DNA from: Bradyrhizobium oropedii
GTDB lineage: Bacteria; Pseudomonadota; Alphaproteobacteria; Rhizobiales; Xanthobacteraceae
DNA length: 57,728 bases
Reading direction: 5' to 3'
NCBI RefSeq assembly: GCF_020889685.1
Contig: NZ_JACMYO010000029.1
Coordinates: forward strand, 1-57,728
Positions 37,652 through 46,433 of the stretch are shown in pieces. Made by a program: the position numbers and the translations under genes. The number at the start of each line of letters is the position of its first letter. Position 1 is the stretch's first letter. Under the pieces are notes generated by a model. The model did not search any database and was not told where the DNA came from. It saw only the letters and a program-made list of their open reading frames with translations.

Positions 37652-38797
37652 ATGGCCAAGCTCAACCGCAGCGGTGTCGATATCTATTATGAGATTCACG
37701 GCAGCGGCCCGCCTTTGATCCTCACCCACGGCTATTCGTCGACCTCGGCGATGTGGCAAGGCCAGATCGAGGCGCTGTCGAAGCGGCACAAGCTCATCCT
37801 GTGGGACATGCGCGGGCACGGCCAATCCGACTATCCCGACAATCCGGATGCCTATAGCGAAGCCCTGACCGTCGGCGACATCGCCGCCCTGCTCGACGCC
37901 GCCGGCGCCGACCAGGCGATCGTCGGCGGCCTATCGCTCGGCGGCTACATGTCGCTCGCCTTTCACCGCGCCCATCCGGAGCGGGTGCGTGCGCTGCTGA
38001 TCATCGACACCGGCCCGGGATTCAAGAAGGACGACGCCCGCGAGGTCTGGAACAAGCGCGCCCGCGACACCGGTGATCGCTTCGATCGCGAAGGGCTCGA
38101 AGTGCTGAAGTCGCTGAGCGCCGAGCGCGCGACGGTCGCGCATCGCAACGCCCGGGGCCTGGCGCTCGCCGCGCGCGGGATGCTGGCGCAGCGCGACGCG
38201 CGGGTGATCGAATCGCTGCCCGGAATCAAGGTGCCAGCGCTGGTTGTGGTCGGCGCCGATGACACGCCATTCCTGGCTGCGTCCGATTACATGGCGGCAA
38301 AGATCCCGGGCGCGCAGAAGGCGGTGATTCCGAACGCCGGCCATGCGGTCAACATCGACCAGCCCCAAGCCTTCATCGCCGCGGTGCTGCCGTTCCTGGA
38401 CGGCCTTGAAGCCGCGCGCCGGGAAAGACCACGTCGTGAAGACGATTGCCGTCGCATTGTTGCTGACTGCCGCCGCAACAGAAGCGAGCGCGCAGAAGCT
38501 GCCGTTCGTCACGGCCCCGTCCACCTTCACTGCGACGCTGTCGAACAGCACGCCGCTGGCGTTCGGGATGGGCGTCGCGGACGCGCAGCGCGCACTCGGC
38601 ACACCCTTCACCTACGTCAGCGGGCGGCCCGGCAACGAGATCTTCCTGACCTTCCGCGATATCGGCGGCAGCGGGCTGTTCCCGCACCACGACCGCCTCT
38701 TTCTCCAATTCCGCAAGGGCCGGCTCGCCGGCTGGAAGGGCGACTGGGGCGAGAACTGGATGTGGCGCTAGCCCTCGTCAAAGAGCTTCATGCCTAA
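37652..38797 (+). CDS. Alpha/beta-hydrolase with suspicious C-terminal extension
   Basis: The first ~250 residues are a complete alpha/beta hydrolase: 'PPLILTHGYSSTSAMWQGQI', 'LWDMRGHGQSDYP', nucleophile Ser in 'GGLSLGGYMSLAFH', acid region 'VVVGADDTPFLAASDYM' and His in 'NAGHAVNIDQPQAF'. AGAAGGAG precedes ATG 37652. The natural end should be near 'VLPFLDGLEAA' at about 38410. The frame stays open for another ~385 nt with Arg-rich, unfolded-looking sequence that runs through the whole next gene in another frame. A one-base insertion near 38400 would give a TGA at 38407. The extension is therefore probably an artefact or mutation of the stop. Substrate unknown. Confidence 0.85.
   Translation: MAKLNRSGVDIYYEIHGSGPPLILTHGYSSTSAMWQGQIEALSKRHKLILWDMRGHGQSDYPDNPDAYSEALTVGDIAALLDAAGADQAIVGGLSLGGYMSLAFHRAHPERVRALLIIDTGPGFKKDDAREVWNKRARDTGDRFDREGLEVLKSLSAERATVAHRNARGLALAARGMLAQRDARVIESLPGIKVPALVVVGADDTPFLAASDYMAAKIPGAQKAVIPNAGHAVNIDQPQAFIAAVLPFLDGLEAARRERPRREDDCRRIVADCRRNRSERAEAAVRHGPVHLHCDAVEQHAAGVRDGRRGRAARTRHTLHLRQRAARQRDLPDLPRYRRQRAVPAPRPPLSPIPQGPARRLEGRLGRELDVALALVKELHA
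38436..38771 (+). CDS. Small secreted hypothetical protein
   Basis: A 111-aa protein starting at GTG 38436 with GGAAAG upstream. It opens with a signal peptide ('VKTIAVALLLTAAATEASA') and has a mature part 'FGMGVADAQRALGTPFTYVS' and 'LQFRKGRLAGWKGDWGENW', resembling SmpA/OmlA-like small lipoprotein-type folds without the lipobox. No family named. It lies wholly inside the odd tail of the upstream hydrolase frame; its coding signs are much better than those of that tail. The role is unknown; location is periplasmic. Confidence 0.78.
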   Translation: MKTIAVALLLTAAATEASAQKLPFVTAPSTFTATLSNSTPLAFGMGVADAQRALGTPFTYVSGRPGNEIFLTFRDIGGSGLFPHHDRLFLQFRKGRLAGWKGDWGENWMWR

Positions 38798-38814
38798 CGT
38801 GACAAGGATGGACC

Positions 38815-39489
38815 ATGGGACAAGATATCAGGCTCAAGGCTTCGGACGGATTTGAACTCGGGGCCTATCGCGCCGACCCTGCCGGCGCGCCGAAGGGCGC
38901 TGTCGTCGTGATCCAGGAGATCTTTGGCGTCAATCACCACATCCGCTCGGTCTGCGACCGACTGGCGAGCGAAGGCTATGTCGCGGTTGCGCCTTCGATC
39001 TTCGATCGCATCACGCCGAACTTCCAGAGCGGCTATTCTCCCGACGAAATCGCCGAGGCGCGCAAATTCGTCGCCAATCCGGACTTTGCCGCGATGCTGC
39101 GCGACAGCCAGGCGGCGATCGACGCAGTGAAGTCGGTCGGACCGGTCGGCATCGTCGGCTTCTGTCTCGGCGGCAGCATCGCCTATGCGGCCGCGACCAA
39201 GCTGTCAGGGCTGTCGGCTGCGATCGGCTATTACGGCGGCGCCGTTATACGCTTCGCCGACGACAAGCCGACCGTGCCGACGCAGCTGCATTTCGGCGAG
39301 AAGGATGCCGGCATTCCCTTGAGCGATGTCGAGACCATCAAGTCGAAGCGGCCCGAAGTAGAGGTCTTCATCTATCCCGGTGCGCAGCACGGCTTCCATT
39401 GCGACGAGCGCGCAAGCTACGACAAGGCCAGCGCCGACACCGCCTGGCCGCGCAGCATGGAATTTTTCGCGGAGCATTTGCGGAAATAA
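38815..39489 (+). CDS. Dienelactone hydrolase family protein
   Basis: A 224-aa cytoplasmic enzyme of the carboxymethylenebutenolidase type. The classical Cys-Asp-His triad is visible: C117 in 'VGFCLGGSIAY', D164 in 'GEKDAGIPL' and H192 in 'AQHGFHCDERA'. 'VVVIQEIFGVNHHIRSVCDRLA' carries the conserved Glu. Length is typical. In aromatic degradation the enzyme opens dienelactones, but many paralogs act on other lactones or esters. It follows the small secreted protein gene by 43 nt, possibly in the same transcript. Confidence 0.93.
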   Translation: MGQDIRLKASDGFELGAYRADPAGAPKGAVVVIQEIFGVNHHIRSVCDRLASEGYVAVAPSIFDRITPNFQSGYSPDEIAEARKFVANPDFAAMLRDSQAAIDAVKSVGPVGIVGFCLGGSIAYAAATKLSGLSAAIGYYGGAVIRFADDKPTVPTQLHFGEKDAGIPLSDVETIKSKRPEVEVFIYPGAQHGFHCDERASYDKASADTAWPRSMEFFAEHLRK

Positions 39490-39509
39490 GCCGCAGCTTT
39501 TTTCCATCT

Positions 39510-39637
39510 CGTCATTCCCGGGCGCGCGAAGCGCGAGCCCGGAATCCATTTCGCCGCATCATTCGTGGTGGAATGGATTCGGGGCCTGCGCCTTACGGCG
39601 CATCCTCAGGTGCGCAATTGCGCACCGGGGAATGACG
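39510..39637. repeat. Palindromic repeat CGTCATTCCCGGG...CCGGGGAATGACG
   Basis: Outer arms CGTCATTCCCGG/CCGGGGAATGACG and inner GGAATCCAT/ATGGATTC can form one long hairpin over 128 bp. It is a third repeat family here and sits between convergent genes. Confidence 0.85.
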
Positions 39638-39655
39638 GGTGGATGGAAATTTCGC

Positions 39656-40402
39656 CTAAAACCAGCGCTCGCCGACGAACACCGTATCGCCCGGGCTCAT
39701 CGGCGTGCCCAGCGGCACCACGAAACGGCCGGCGCCGGACGCGTCGGTGTGGGTCAGTGTCACGCTGTCGCGGCGGGCGCGCGGCGAGAAGCCGCCGGCA
39801 ATCGCGACCGCGCTCTCGACGGTCATGTTCGGCACGTAGGGATACTGGCCGGGCGCCGCGACTTCACCGAGAATGAAGAACGGCCGGTAGGATTCGATCT
39901 CGACCGCAACCGACGGTTCGCGGATGAAGCCGTTGCGCAGCCGCGCCGAGATTTCGCCGGCGAGACCGGCCGGCGTGCGGCCGCGTGCCGGCACCGAGCC
40001 GATCAGCGGCATGGTGATCGCGCCCGCGGCGTCGATCGCGTAGGAGTTGGTCAGGCCTTCCTGGCCATAGACCACGACGCGGAGCTTGTCGCCCGGGCCG
40101 AGATGATAGGAATTGTCGTAACCGGCGGGCCCAGCCGGCGCGGCGGCATAGACGACCGGGGCGGCGACCGGCGCGGCATAGCCATAACCGGGAGAAGAGC
40201 TCGCGAAGGCGGAACGCAATGCGCTGATCGCACCGCCGCCTCCATCGGCAACCGGAGCGGCTGCGTAGGTCGGACCATAGGTGACGGCATCGACACCTTG
40301 CGGGCCGACGGCAACGGGCCCAGACGTGCTCATGCAGCCAGACAGCGCGAGCGCAGCCACAACGGCAGTGATCGGCAATCGTAACGCGTGTGCAACCGGC
40401 AC
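39656..40402 (-). CDS. Polysaccharide export (Wza/GumB-type) lipoprotein
   Basis: A 248-aa outer-membrane-type lipoprotein. It starts at GTG 40402 with GAGGGA upstream. 'VVAALALSGC' gives a lipobox with Cys23. A low-complexity Ala/Pro/Gly/Tyr linker (~residues 30-95) leads to a Poly_export domain 'YHLGPGDKLRVVVYGQEGL...GEISARL' and a SLBB-type domain 'ILGEVAAPGQYPYVPNMTVE'. Such proteins form or support the exit channel for exopolysaccharide. It is shorter than Wza and has one SLBB domain. No glycosyltransferase or chain-length gene adjoins it, so it is an orphan of an export system. Confidence 0.9.
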   Translation of the reverse strand: MPVAHALRLPITAVVAALALSGCMSTSGPVAVGPQGVDAVTYGPTYAAAPVADGGGGAISALRSAFASSSPGYGYAAPVAAPVVYAAAPAGPAGYDNSYHLGPGDKLRVVVYGQEGLTNSYAIDAAGAITMPLIGSVPARGRTPAGLAGEISARLRNGFIREPSVAVEIESYRPFFILGEVAAPGQYPYVPNMTVESAVAIAGGFSPRARRDSVTLTHTDASGAGRFVVPLGTPMSPGDTVFVGERWF

Positions 40403-40575
40403 CGGACTTATCCCTCAACGGCGAGACAGGCCCAGTCTTGCACCACTTATGGTTAATAAAGGGTTTTCGGAGACCGGGTGGAGAGCCGGAAAGCCCGCCT
40501 TCCCCTCGATCCAGGGCCGGCCTCCGGAAAAGCGAGGAGCGCGTTTCCGGAGCGGCCGCTTCTCAAGCAGGACGA

Positions 40576-41232
40576 TCAGGCGGTGACGCCGACGCCGATC
40601 GGGCAGGACACGCCGGTGCCGCCGAGCCCGCAATAGCCCGCCGGATTCTTGGCGAGGTACTGCTGGTGATAGTCCTCGGCGAAGTAGAACTCGCCGGCCG
40701 CGGCGACTTCCGTCGTGATCGCGCCGAGGCCCTTGGCGGCAAGCGCCTTCTGATACATCGCCTGCGACGCATCGGCGGCTTTGCGCTGCGCGTCGCTGAA
40801 GGTGTAGATCGCGGAGCGATACTGCGTGCCGATGTCATTGCCTTGGCGCATGCCCTGCGTCGGGTTGTGGTTCTCCCAGAACGTCTTCAGGAGCTTCTCG
40901 TAGGAGATCTTCTTCGGGTCGAACACGACCAGCACAACTTCGGTGTGGCCGGTGCGTCCCGAGCACACCTCCTCATAGGTCGGGTTCGGCGTGTGGCCGC
41001 CGGCATAGCCGACCGCGGTGGTGTAGATTCCGTCGCCGAGTTCCCAGAACTTGCGCTCCGCGCCCCAGAAGCAGCCGAGCCCGAACACCGCCTGCTCGAG
41101 GCCTTGCGGATAAGGCGGCGTCAACTTGCTGCGGTTGACGAAATGGGTGGTCGCGGTCGGGATCGGCGTCGCGCGGCCCGGCAGCGCCTCGGCGGCGCTT
41201 GGCAACGCGGTAGTCTTGCGCATGAACAACAT
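40576..41232 (-). CDS. msrA: Peptide methionine-(S)-S-oxide reductase
   Basis: A 218-aa enzyme that repairs oxidised methionine (S form). GGAGGT lies directly before ATG 41232. The catalytic cysteine is C54 in '[16 protein letters not shown]', followed by '[18 protein letters not shown]', '[11 protein letters not shown]', '[18 protein letters not shown]' and a C-terminal recycling Cys region '[15 protein letters not shown]'. The N-terminal ~40 residues form a leader-like extension typical of longer MsrA proteins. Reduction by thioredoxin is expected. Probably cytoplasmic, monocistronic. Confidence 0.96.
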   Translation of the reverse strand: MLFMRKTTALPSAAEALPGRATPIPTATTHFVNRSKLTPPYPQGLEQAVFGLGCFWGAERKFWELGDGIYTTAVGYAGGHTPNPTYEEVCSGRTGHTEVVLVVFDPKKISYEKLLKTFWENHNPTQGMRQGNDIGTQYRSAIYTFSDAQRKAADASQAMYQKALAAKGLGAITTEVAAAGEFYFAEDYHQQYLAKNPAGYCGLGGTGVSCPIGVGVTA

Positions 41233-41380
41233 GGATACCTCCAGGCGGGACATCGGCCGACGCGGGTTGGGCCTGCGGGCCGGCTGTCACCTATATATGT
41301 CCTTACGCAGATGATGGCAGCCCCGTTACCGATGGCTGCGGCCGAGGAGGCTGCAGCCAAGAAGACTGCGGAGACCAAAG

Positions 41381-41698
41381 TCAGTCGCGTGAATAGCCGA
41401 TCAGGGGCTTGCGCGGCCGGAACAGGATCATCAGCAGGATGCCCAGGATGCCGAGCACCGCGAACACCGGCTGCTCGAGGATCAGGCGGATCACACTGTT
41501 CCAGAGCCAGGGCGCGAGGTGATCCACCCAGGCATGGAACGCCTGCTGGCTCGACTGATGGATGTCGTTCCAGAACTGGCCGAACTGGGTGAACCGCAGG
41601 CTCTGGTCGGCGACGTAACGGGCCCCGTCATAGACCATGAAGATGAAGCTGCCAGCCAGCAGCAAAAGGCCGATCAGACGGAAAAAGCCGCGGATCAT
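41381..41698 (-). CDS. Conserved two-span membrane protein
   Basis: A 105-aa inner-membrane protein, family not recognised. Spans are 'LIGLLLLAGSFIFMVYDGA' (residues ~8-26) and 'VFAVLGILGILLMILF' (~78-93), with a central amphipathic loop 'QFWNDIHQSSQQAFHAWVDHL' and a basic end 'RPRKPLIGYSRD'. It is in the direction opposite to rpsT and lies upstream of msrA on the same strand, 148 nt away. The clean hydrophobic pattern and good start support a real gene. Confidence 0.78.
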   Translation of the reverse strand: MIRGFFRLIGLLLLAGSFIFMVYDGARYVADQSLRFTQFGQFWNDIHQSSQQAFHAWVDHLAPWLWNSVIRLILEQPVFAVLGILGILLMILFRPRKPLIGYSRD

Positions 41699-41832
41699 GC
41701 GTCACCCAAACTCCCTGTCGCGCCCCACGCGTCGTCAGGCCTTACCGGGCGCCTCCCGGAAATTCAACCTCTTCAGCGGCTTATCCGGCCCTCCCGGGCC
41801 CGATTTCAGCCCCTTTTTGGGTCCCGAAAGCG

Positions 41833-41861
41833 TTGACGCTTAAGCCTGCGCCATCTATAAG
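41833..41861 (+). promoter_or_regulatory. Sigma-70-type promoter upstream of rpsT
   Basis: TTGACG (41833-41838), a 17-nt spacer and TATAAG (41856-41861) form a near-consensus promoter. Transcription would start near 41868 and leave a leader of about 200 nt before rpsT. Confidence 0.65.
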
Positions 41862-42070
41862 ACCGGCCGATGGCGGCGGGCGCAATCCTGCCGCCGCTGT
41901 TCTTTGGACAGTGCCGCATGCGGGGGCAGCTATTTGCGCTCTTCGCATGGCCGCCTCAAGGACACCCAAGTCAATACCTTGGACAAATACATCAGAGTCG
42001 AGATTTGAACCGGCCGGTGCGCGCAAGCCCGACCACTGAGCGATCACCGCCGAAGGACAGTTAGAGAACC

Positions 42071-42337
42071 ATGGCCAACACCACCTCCGCCAAGAAGGCG
42101 ACCCGCAAGATTGCCCGCCGCACCATCATCAACAAGTCGCGCCGCACCCAGATGCGTGGCGCGGTGCGCACCGTCGAGGAAGCGATCAAGAGCGGCGACC
42201 GCGAGGCGGCACTCAAGGCGATGAGCAAGGCCGAGCCCGAGCTGATGAAGGCAGCGCAGCGCAACATCATTCACAAGAACCTCGCGAGCCGGAAGGTGTC
42301 GCGCCTCACGCAGAGCATCGCCAAGCTCGCCAAGTGA
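42071..42337 (+). CDS. rpsT: 30S ribosomal protein S20
   Basis: This 88-aa basic protein binds 16S rRNA early in small-subunit assembly. The sequence begins '[20 protein letters not shown]' and continues with '[17 protein letters not shown]' and '[19 protein letters not shown]', all typical of bacterial S20. It stands directly upstream of the dnaA region, an arrangement conserved in Rhizobiales. It has its own promoter and is followed by a strong terminator, so it is not co-transcribed with dnaA. Confidence 0.97.
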   Translation: MANTTSAKKATRKIARRTIINKSRRTQMRGAVRTVEEAIKSGDREAALKAMSKAEPELMKAAQRNIIHKNLASRKVSRLTQSIAKLAK

Positions 42338-42374
42338 GCTGCAACTCAGCTGACTGAAAAACAGATCTGTTACG

Positions 42375-42400
42375 AAGCCCGGCTCGCGCCGGGCTTTTTG
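42375..42400 (+). terminator. Rho-independent terminator of rpsT
   Basis: AAGCCCGGC and GCCGGGCTT form a 9-bp GC-rich stem around the loop TCGC, followed by TTTTGTTTTTG. It lies 38 nt after the rpsT stop. Confidence 0.92.
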
Positions 42401-42685
42401 TTTTTGTCCCGACTTTTGTCGCAGAGGATTTTTGTCGTGGAAGTTTCATAGCGCGAGAAGACTGCGGATTGCCGCGCAACGAAGTGCGTGTCATGTTTCG
42501 TCGCGTCCGTAGTTCTACCGGACAATATGCTTAACGCAGCGCACTCGCGCAGAGATTGTCCTTCGCTAAGCTAGATAGATGGAATAGCGCGCGAATATCT
42601 CGCGCCGAAACTTTGCGAAGCGAGAAAATTGCGACGCGGGTTACCCTGCAAAAGTAATCGAGAAAAATGACGTCTCGCGAGTTAC

Positions 42686-42694
42686 TTATGCACA
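42686..42694 (+). promoter_or_regulatory. DnaA box TTATGCACA
   Basis: A perfect match to TTATNCACA, about 900 nt upstream of dnaA and about 45 nt before the AT-rich run. One box only is seen by eye; it could serve DnaA autoregulation. Confidence 0.6.
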
Positions 42695-43295
42695 TAGCGT
42701 TGGACAGCGATTGGAAAAGCGACCGGCGCGCGACCAATTGTAAATTTTCTATGAAAATTTTTTGGTATTGCACCGTCGTTTGTGACGCGCGCGATTCTGT
42801 GCGCTGATTCAAAAACTTGCTTTCGCAACTCGGCATCGGCAACGCCGCAACAGTCACGAAGAGTCGCGATCCCCGTCGAATCCACGGATTGTCAGAAAAT
42901 GCGCTTGGTGTATTTATTTCTTGTTCGCGACGCCCAAGGCTCTCCAGATCAGCGCGGTTTGAGACCCAGGGGCGGACGCACAAATCGGCGGCGGTGTGTG
43001 CGTTAGCGACGCTTTCCAAGCGAAGCTGGATTGACGGCTCATAGCGATATGAGGACGGTCGACCTGTGTCAAAATATCTCCGGCGATGTCCCCGGCAATT
43101 TGGGGGATCGAACAAGAGAGACCAGGACGATCGTTGGAATCCGGCAGCGGGAACGCGGCGCGAGCGAACAGGTTGACGACGACACGCGGCGGCGAAGCGC
43201 CGGGCATTTCGGTGTTCGGTAGCGGCAGTTCGAATTTAAGGCACCAGCAAGCTGACAACTTGCCGCGATACGTCGCGGCGGGAGGGGGAGGACTT

Positions 43296-43418
43296 ATGTC
43301 TTACGGTATCATCACTGCAGTCGATCCATCGACTACTGAAGTGCAGATTTCCAGTGGTGCCGTAATCAACCCCTCGGACGTTGGCTCCTACCCGCAGAGG
43401 CCGTCGAGTACGCGCTGA
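43296..43418 (+). CDS. Possible 40-aa leader ORF upstream of dnaA
   Basis: The frame begins 'MSYGIITAVDPSTTEVQISS' and ends in an Arg-rich tail. A very strong ribosome-binding site (GGAGGGGGAGGA) lies 5 nt upstream. The N-terminal part reads like a small beta-strand peptide; no family is known to me. It ends 176 nt before the dnaA start and may be a leader peptide or a small free protein. Codon evidence is limited by its length. Confidence 0.4.
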   Translation: MSYGIITAVDPSTTEVQISSGAVINPSDVGSYPQRPSSTR

Positions 43419-43594
43419 CCTCGCGGGACGCATCTTCTCCAAACAGCTGATCTGTCGGGTGGCGCATGGTCGCCACACGGGGGAGCTTTGTCCGGAGCAG
43501 ACCGCGCCCGCTAGAGGTCGCGCCGCAGCAGGCAGCAAGCCTGCACGGCGCTTTCGCAATCATCATCTCTCAGATTTGGAAAAGCACGAAAGCT

Positions 43595-45025
43595 ATGACG
43601 AACACGGAACAGGATCGCTGGTCGCGGGTAAAGGGACGTTTGCGGACGAGCGTTGGCGAGGACGTTTACACGAGCTGGTTCGCACGGATGGACCTGGAGA
43701 GCGTGCACGACGAGAGTGTGCACCTGTCGGTTCCGACCCGGTTCCTCAAGAGCTGGATCCAGGCGCATTATGCTGACCGCGTGCTCTCCTGCTGGCAGGC
43801 CGAGATGCCGGAAGTGCACAAGATCGACCTTACGGTGCGCTCCGCGATCCGTGCGATGGCTCCCGTGAAGGAAGCGGTTGCGCCGGTCGAAGTGCGCCGC
43901 ATCGAGCGCACCGACGGCCGTCCCATGCCTGAACTGCGTGCGTTTGCGACCGCGCCGGTGTCGGCAAGCCATGACGCGCTCGGCGGCTCGCCGCTCGATC
44001 CGCGCCTGACCTTTGCAAGCTTCGTCGTCGGCCGCTCCAACACGCTGGCCCATGCGGCTGCGCGCCAGGTTGCGGAAGGACGCCGCGGCGATCCCGTGAT
44101 GTTCAACCCGCTCTACATCCATGCCGGCGTCGGCCTCGGCAAGACCCATCTGCTGCAGGCGGTGACCTGGGCCGGCAATTCCGGCGGCGAGCGCAAGGTG
44201 CTGTATCTCACCGCCGAGAAGTTCATGTACGGTTTCGTCGCGGCGCTGAAGACGCAGACGGCGCTGGCGTTCAAGGAAGCGCTGCGTGGCATCGACGTGC
44301 TGGTCATCGACGATCTGCAGTTCCTGCAGGGCAAGTCGACGCAGGCCGAGTTCTGCCACACGCTGAACGCGCTGATCGATGCCGGCCGCCAGGTCGTGAT
44401 CGCAGCCGACCGTCCGCCGTCGGATCTGGAAAGCCTTGACGACCGCGTGCGCTCGCGGCTGGCCGGCGGCCTCGTGGTCGAGATGGCTTCGCTCGGCGAG
44501 GAACTGCGGCTCGGCATCCTGAAGTCGCGCGTCGCCGCGGCCCGCGTCCACCACGCAAGCTTCGACGTTCCGGAGGAAGTGCTCGACTATCTGGCGCGCA
44601 CCATCACCCATAATGGCCGCGACCTCGAAGGCGCGATCAACCGCCTGCTGGCGCACTCCAAGCTCAACAACCAGCCGGTGACGCTGGAGATGGCCGAGCG
44701 AGAGGTGCGTGACCTGATCCGCCCGCAGGAGCCGAAGCGGATCAAGATCGAGGACATCCAGCGCGTGGTCGCCCGGCAGTACAATGTCAGCCGCTCCGAC
44801 CTCTTGTCGTCCCGCCGCACCGCCAATGTGGTGCGCCCGCGCCAGGTTGCGATGTATCTGGCGAAGACGCTGACCTTGCGCTCGCTGCCGGAGATCGGCC
44901 GACGCTTCGGCGGCCGCGACCACACCACGGTGCTGCACGCCGTGCGCAAGATTGAGGCACTGGTCGCCAAGGACACGACGCTGTCGGAAGAAGTCGAATC
45001 GCTGAAGCGCCAGCTCCAGGAATAG
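43595..45025 (+). CDS. dnaA: Chromosomal replication initiator DnaA
   Basis: This 476-aa AAA+ protein binds DnaA boxes and melts the replication origin. Domain I: '[27 protein letters not shown]'-type start (residues ~9-80). Linker ~81-130. AAA+ core: Walker A 'AGVGLGKT' (177-184), Walker B '[11 protein letters not shown]' (234-244). C-terminal DNA-binding domain with the signature '[16 protein letters not shown]' near residue 440. I chose ATG 43595 ('MTNTEQDRW'), which fits the family start; the frame is open upstream to 43466 without motif support. It is followed by dnaN after 265 nt. Regulation may involve the upstream DnaA box. Confidence 0.96.
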   Translation: MTNTEQDRWSRVKGRLRTSVGEDVYTSWFARMDLESVHDESVHLSVPTRFLKSWIQAHYADRVLSCWQAEMPEVHKIDLTVRSAIRAMAPVKEAVAPVEVRRIERTDGRPMPELRAFATAPVSASHDALGGSPLDPRLTFASFVVGRSNTLAHAAARQVAEGRRGDPVMFNPLYIHAGVGLGKTHLLQAVTWAGNSGGERKVLYLTAEKFMYGFVAALKTQTALAFKEALRGIDVLVIDDLQFLQGKSTQAEFCHTLNALIDAGRQVVIAADRPPSDLESLDDRVRSRLAGGLVVEMASLGEELRLGILKSRVAAARVHHASFDVPEEVLDYLARTITHNGRDLEGAINRLLAHSKLNNQPVTLEMAEREVRDLIRPQEPKRIKIEDIQRVVARQYNVSRSDLLSSRRTANVVRPRQVAMYLAKTLTLRSLPEIGRRFGGRDHTTVLHAVRKIEALVAKDTTLSEEVESLKRQLQE

Positions 45026-45055
45026 GGTCGCCGCATCCGGCTGGCTCGTTCCATG

Positions 45056-45093
45056 GCCCTCCCCTTAACCAAAGGGGAGGGCTAAACTTTTTT
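45056..45093 (+). terminator. Hairpin after dnaA, probable terminator
   Basis: A perfect 11-bp inverted repeat (GCCCTCCCCTT/AAGGGGAGGGC, loop AACCA) is followed after five bases by six T. It lies 30 nt after the dnaA stop and may reduce readthrough into dnaN. Confidence 0.6.
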
Positions 45094-45290
45094 CCGACCC
45101 AAAACGTGGGGAACGGGGCCCGTTTCGCGCCCGTATCCCTTGCACCGGCCGCTCATCCGAGCCACCTTGCGGTCCCCCCGTGGGTTTGATCAAATCCGGT
45201 ATTGATCCGGCTTTTCGGGTTTCCAATGCCGCGGTGCTGCCCTGAACGGCCGCCCGGCTTTTCCATCTGAGGGATCTGGCGGGTATTGCA

Positions 45291-46409
45291 ATGAAGGTCA
45301 CCGTCGAGCGCGCGCAACTCCTGAAATCGCTGGGTCACGTTCACCGCGTGGTCGAGCGCCGCAACACCATCCCGATCCTCGGCAACGTGTTGATCCGCGC
45401 CGAGGGCGCCAAATTGTCGCTGAAGGCGACCGACCTCGATCTCGAGGTGACGGAGACCTTGGCCGCCGAGACCGGAACCGCCGGCTCGACCACCGTGCCT
45501 GCGCACATGTTCTACGACATCGTCCGCAAGCTGCCCGACGGCTCGCAGATCGTGCTGGAGGCCGACGGCGACCGCTCGGTGCTCGCCGTGCGTGCCGGCC
45601 GCTCGCGCTTCACGCTGCAGACCCTGCCCGAGAGCGATTTCCCCGGCCTCGCCGCCGGCGATATGACGCATTCGTTCTCGCTGCCGGCGTCCGACATCAA
45701 GCGCCTGATCGACCGCACCCAGTTTGCGATCTCGACCGAAGAGACCCGCTACTACCTCAACGGCATCTATCTGCACGCGGCCGGCAGCGCCAAGGCGGCG
45801 ACCCTGCGCGGCGTCGCGACCGACGGCCACCGCCTGGCCCAGATCGACCTGGCGCTGCCCAAGGGCGCGACCGGCATGCCCGGCGTGATCGTCCCGCGCA
45901 AGACGGTTGGCGAGGTGCAGCGGCTGATCGAGGGCGACGATGCCGAGATTTCGATCGAACTGTCGGATGGCAAGATCCGCTTCACGCTCGGCAACGTGGT
46001 GCTGACCTCGAAACTGATCGACGGCACCTTCCCCGACTATGGCCGCGTCATTCCGCAGAACAACGACAAGGAACTGGTCGTCGACAAGAAGGATTTCGAG
46101 GCCGCCGTCGACCGCGTCTCGACCATTTCCAGCGAACGCGGCCGCGCCGTGAAGCTGGCGTTGTCCGCGGGCAAGCTGGTGCTCTCGGTCACCAACCCGG
46201 ATTCCGGCAGCGCCACCGAAGAGCTCGAGGTCGAGTACGCCTCCGACGCGCTCGATATCGGCTTCAACTCGCGCTATCTGCTCGACATCGCCGCCCAGAT
46301 CGAGGGCGAAGTCGCAGTGCTGAAGCTCGCCGATCCCGGCTCGCCAACGCTCGTGCAGGACAAGGACAGCAAGGGCGCGCTCTACGTGCTGATGCCGATG
46401 CGGGTGTGA
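45291..46409 (+). CDS. dnaN: DNA polymerase III sliding clamp (beta subunit)
   Basis: This 372-aa protein is half of the ring-shaped clamp that tethers DNA polymerase III. Start 'MKVTVERAQLLKSLGHVHRV' with 'RRNTIPILGNVLI', three clamp domains of similar size ('TDLDLEVTE', 'VATDGHRLAQIDLALP', 'FNSRYLLDIAAQIEGE') and the conserved C-terminal 'ALYVLMPMRV'. Length is normal. It is the second gene of the dnaA-dnaN-recF-gyrB block, 265 nt after dnaA. A repeat and a broken DUF559 gene separate it from recF, which is otherwise often its direct neighbour. Confidence 0.97.
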   Translation: MKVTVERAQLLKSLGHVHRVVERRNTIPILGNVLIRAEGAKLSLKATDLDLEVTETLAAETGTAGSTTVPAHMFYDIVRKLPDGSQIVLEADGDRSVLAVRAGRSRFTLQTLPESDFPGLAAGDMTHSFSLPASDIKRLIDRTQFAISTEETRYYLNGIYLHAAGSAKAATLRGVATDGHRLAQIDLALPKGATGMPGVIVPRKTVGEVQRLIEGDDAEISIELSDGKIRFTLGNVVLTSKLIDGTFPDYGRVIPQNNDKELVVDKKDFEAAVDRVSTISSERGRAVKLALSAGKLVLSVTNPDSGSATEELEVEYASDALDIGFNSRYLLDIAAQIEGEVAVLKLADPGSPTLVQDKDSKGALYVLMPMRV

Positions 46410-46433
46410 TGATTCCCTCCACATGCGCAACTG

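Larger units (their letters stand above)
42401..43594. other. dnaA upstream region (about 1.2 kb, mostly non-coding)
   Basis: This stretch is AT-richer than its surroundings. It contains a perfect DnaA box (42686-42694), a marked AT-rich run near 42738-42770 (AAATTTTC...GAAAATTTTTT), and at least five GANTC sites (42793, 42806, 42861, 42878, 43137). Long frames here are short-codon shadows without motifs. Only the 40-aa ORF at 43296 has a good ribosome-binding site. The region may hold the dnaA promoter and possibly origin-like elements. In alphaproteobacteria the replication origin is often not at dnaA, so I do not call oriC. Confidence 0.5.

Noticed and set aside
41985..42050. Minus-strand tRNA-like sequence with a D-arm-like GCTCAGTGGTC...GGGC and a T-loop-like GGTTCAAATC
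   Set aside because: The space between the two arms is too short for an anticodon arm, the T-stem does not pair and no acceptor stem closes. At most it is a decayed fragment or chance.
43225..43255. GTTCGAAT...GGCACCA, looking like a tRNA or tmRNA 3' end
   Set aside because: The distance from the T-loop to CCA is too short, and no other tRNA parts or tmRNA tag sequence are seen nearby.
42401..43594. Calling this region oriC
   Set aside because: Only one perfect DnaA box is seen by eye, and in many alphaproteobacteria the origin lies near hemE and not at dnaA; skew data would be needed.
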